Below are positions 25,173-26,359 of a stretch of 26,359 nt of DNA, one piece after another. A program made the position numbers and the translations under genes. Under the pieces are notes generated by a model. It was not told the DNA's origin. It made no database searches and was given only the letters and a program-made list of their open reading frames with translations. The DNA is taken from positions 1 through 26,359 of the forward strand of contig CAYZMH010000049.1 of NCBI GenBank assembly GCA_964479445.1, written 5' to 3'. How positions within the stretch are numbered: the first letter of the stretch is position 1; each line of letters starts with the position of its first letter. Source of the DNA: CAYZMH01 sp964479445 (GTDB lineage: Bacteria; Bacteroidota; Bacteroidia; Bacteroidales; GCA-2748055).

Positions 25173-25315
25173 CGGTTTCGTTTTAGGATTGGCAAGTTGT
25201 ACACAGAACGAAGTGTATAGCCTTGCTCCTGAACTACTTGTCTTAACACCGGCGGGCAGTGAAAGTTCATATCAGAGCAACCCCGAAGGTACAAAAATGT
25301 TTCGATTTGCCGGCC

Positions 25316-26302
25316 TCAATCCCGCGAAAGGTATTGTGAAACATCTCCCACAACCTCCAGTCCGGCATGCGTTCCCCTTCCCCGGTAAAGCACCTCGCCA
25401 TTGCGCTTTTCCAGCTTCAGCTCGAGAACGGCATCCAGGCTCTCATGGATTTTTCGCTCCATCTCCCCCTGCTTCGGGGCACGCAGCTCGCCCGTGTTCT
25501 TTCGATGTACCGTAACTTCCAGGCGGTAGCGGCGGTGCACCAGCACCAGCAGTACCCGGTCCTCTAAAATCTCCAGCTTCTCCACCCGGGATTTGTTATA
25601 GGTGGCAAAGGGATAGACCCGGTCGCCGACCATCACGAACGAGAGGAATCCCGGGAAATGACTGCGCATCCAGGGAATGCGTGCAATGGAGATCATCACG
25701 GAGACCGGGATCTCGCCCTCAAAATGGTTGCACTGCATCCACACCCAATCCGACGGCATGGAATTTCCCCAGTCTTTTTCAATGTACCCCCTGCCCCCGC
25801 TGAAATCCATCTGCGTTTGCCCGTTTGTCAGCACCCCATCCAGCCGGTGATGCATGGAGACCACCCCGTGGTAACACTCCATGAACGGTACGTAAGTATA
25901 CCAGCCCATAATCCCCGGTGCCAGTAACGATTGGGGATAAGGCCGGGTGTTGCGGAACTCCACCTGCCCCTCCAGGGAAAACCGCTCCCCCCTCACGTCC
26001 AGGGAAAGTCCCGCATCCGTAAAATGGTTCTCCGCCACCCGGATATCCAGCCGGTCTGTTCGGTAGGCGAACGCCTCCCGGGGATAGCGTATGTAATCGG
26101 TCTGACCGGTTCGTCCCTCGATCAGCTGGACAAACGCGTGAGGATCGTCCGAAAAGGAGATCCCGGGGATCACCGACCAGATGTGCTGCCCGCCGGAATC
26201 CACGAGCTTGTAGTACCAACCCTCAAAATAGCGCTTTGCACGACGGCTGCCCTGGTAAACCCAGGGCCGGAAGATGCGGGGGAAAAAGACCGGAATTTTC
26301 AT
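25316..26302 (-). CDS. Tocopherol cyclase-like family protein
   Basis: 328 residues from ATG 26302. Signatures of this family are visible: the N-terminal RYFEGWYYKLVD (about 24-35), WSVIPGISF, the central GRGYIEKDWGNSMPSDWVWMQ (about 170-190), and a C-terminal beta-rich half (DRVYPFATYN, YRLEVTVHR). In plants and cyanobacteria the family makes the chromanol ring of tocopherol; bacterial members outside cyanobacteria are mostly uncharacterised and no tocopherol pathway gene is nearby, so a vitamin E role is not claimed. There is no signal peptide. A 143-bp gap separates its stop from the start of the oligopeptidase gene downstream on the same strand. Confidence 0.85.
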   Translation of the reverse strand: MKIPVFFPRIFRPWVYQGSRRAKRYFEGWYYKLVDSGGQHIWSVIPGISFSDDPHAFVQLIEGRTGQTDYIRYPREAFAYRTDRLDIRVAENHFTDAGLSLDVRGERFSLEGQVEFRNTRPYPQSLLAPGIMGWYTYVPFMECYHGVVSMHHRLDGVLTNGQTQMDFSGGRGYIEKDWGNSMPSDWVWMQCNHFEGEIPVSVMISIARIPWMRSHFPGFLSFVMVGDRVYPFATYNKSRVEKLEILEDRVLLVLVHRRYRLEVTVHRKNTGELRAPKQGEMERKIHESLDAVLELKLEKRNGEVLYRGRGTHAGLEVVGDVSQYLSRD

Positions 26303-26359
26303 ACAGGGTTCAAGATAACCATTTCGGGGAGATTTTGACCAATAACCGGGAAAACAGGT

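Noticed and set aside
25292..25299. CATTTTTG on the minus strand as a promoter of the oligopeptidase gene
   Set aside because: One mismatch to the -7 consensus, about 120 bp from the start codon and no -33 element; too weak to annotate.

Overview
The window looks like a chromosomal piece of a Bacteroidota bacterium, probably of the class Bacteroidia; genus is not determinable from what I can see. The clues are a TonB-dependent receptor with a carboxypeptidase-regulatory-like N-terminus paired with a DUF4249 lipoprotein, many lipoprotein signals, promoter boxes of the Bacteroidota type TAnnTTTG, weak ribosome binding sites, and a remnant of a Bacteroidota-type IS1380 transposase. No RNA genes, CRISPR arrays or intact mobile elements were seen.

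Region 1 (1-14066, all minus strand) is the most remarkable part. From 12607 down to the window edge, ten genes are packed with 4-bp ATGA overlaps, abutting stop/start codons or gaps of about 10 bp, so they very probably form one operon; an eleventh gene (12774-14066) lies 166 bp upstream in the same direction. They encode five PQQ-like (BamB-type) beta-propellers and one NHL-type propeller, all secreted or membrane anchored, plus a complete iron-sulfur route: a NuoE-NuoF fusion (NADH, FMN, many Fe-S clusters), an FAD/Fe-S subunit that lacks the NAD(P)H-binding subdomain of its GltD-like relatives, a NapH/MauN/NosR-like membrane polyferredoxin, a Tat-exported four-cluster ferredoxin of NapG/MauM type, and a 63-residue cysteine-rich companion protein. 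The simplest reading is that NADH electrons are moved across the inner membrane to an extracytoplasmic propeller assembly. No c-type haem motif (CXXCH) occurs in these proteins. I do not know a characterised system with this composition, and the terminal substrate is unknown.

Region 2 (14067-16647) holds a lipoprotein with an Ig/PKD-like domain and a GH99/WbsX-like domain, a convincing intrinsic terminator downstream of it, an AT-rich gene-poor stretch, and a decayed transposase.

Region 3 (16648-20078, minus) is a two-gene uptake unit: TonB-dependent receptor followed by a DUF4249 lipoprotein with a 1-bp overlap.

Region 4 (20090-22548, plus) has a six-helix membrane protein, a small winged-helix regulator and CreD. 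A nearly identical 17-bp palindrome lies just upstream of both the first gene and creD, which suggests autoregulation by the winged-helix protein. A 12-bp perfect inverted repeat separates creD from the convergent genes.

Region 5 (22642-26302, minus) contains a hot-dog thioesterase, an exported oligopeptidase B and a tocopherol-cyclase-like protein.
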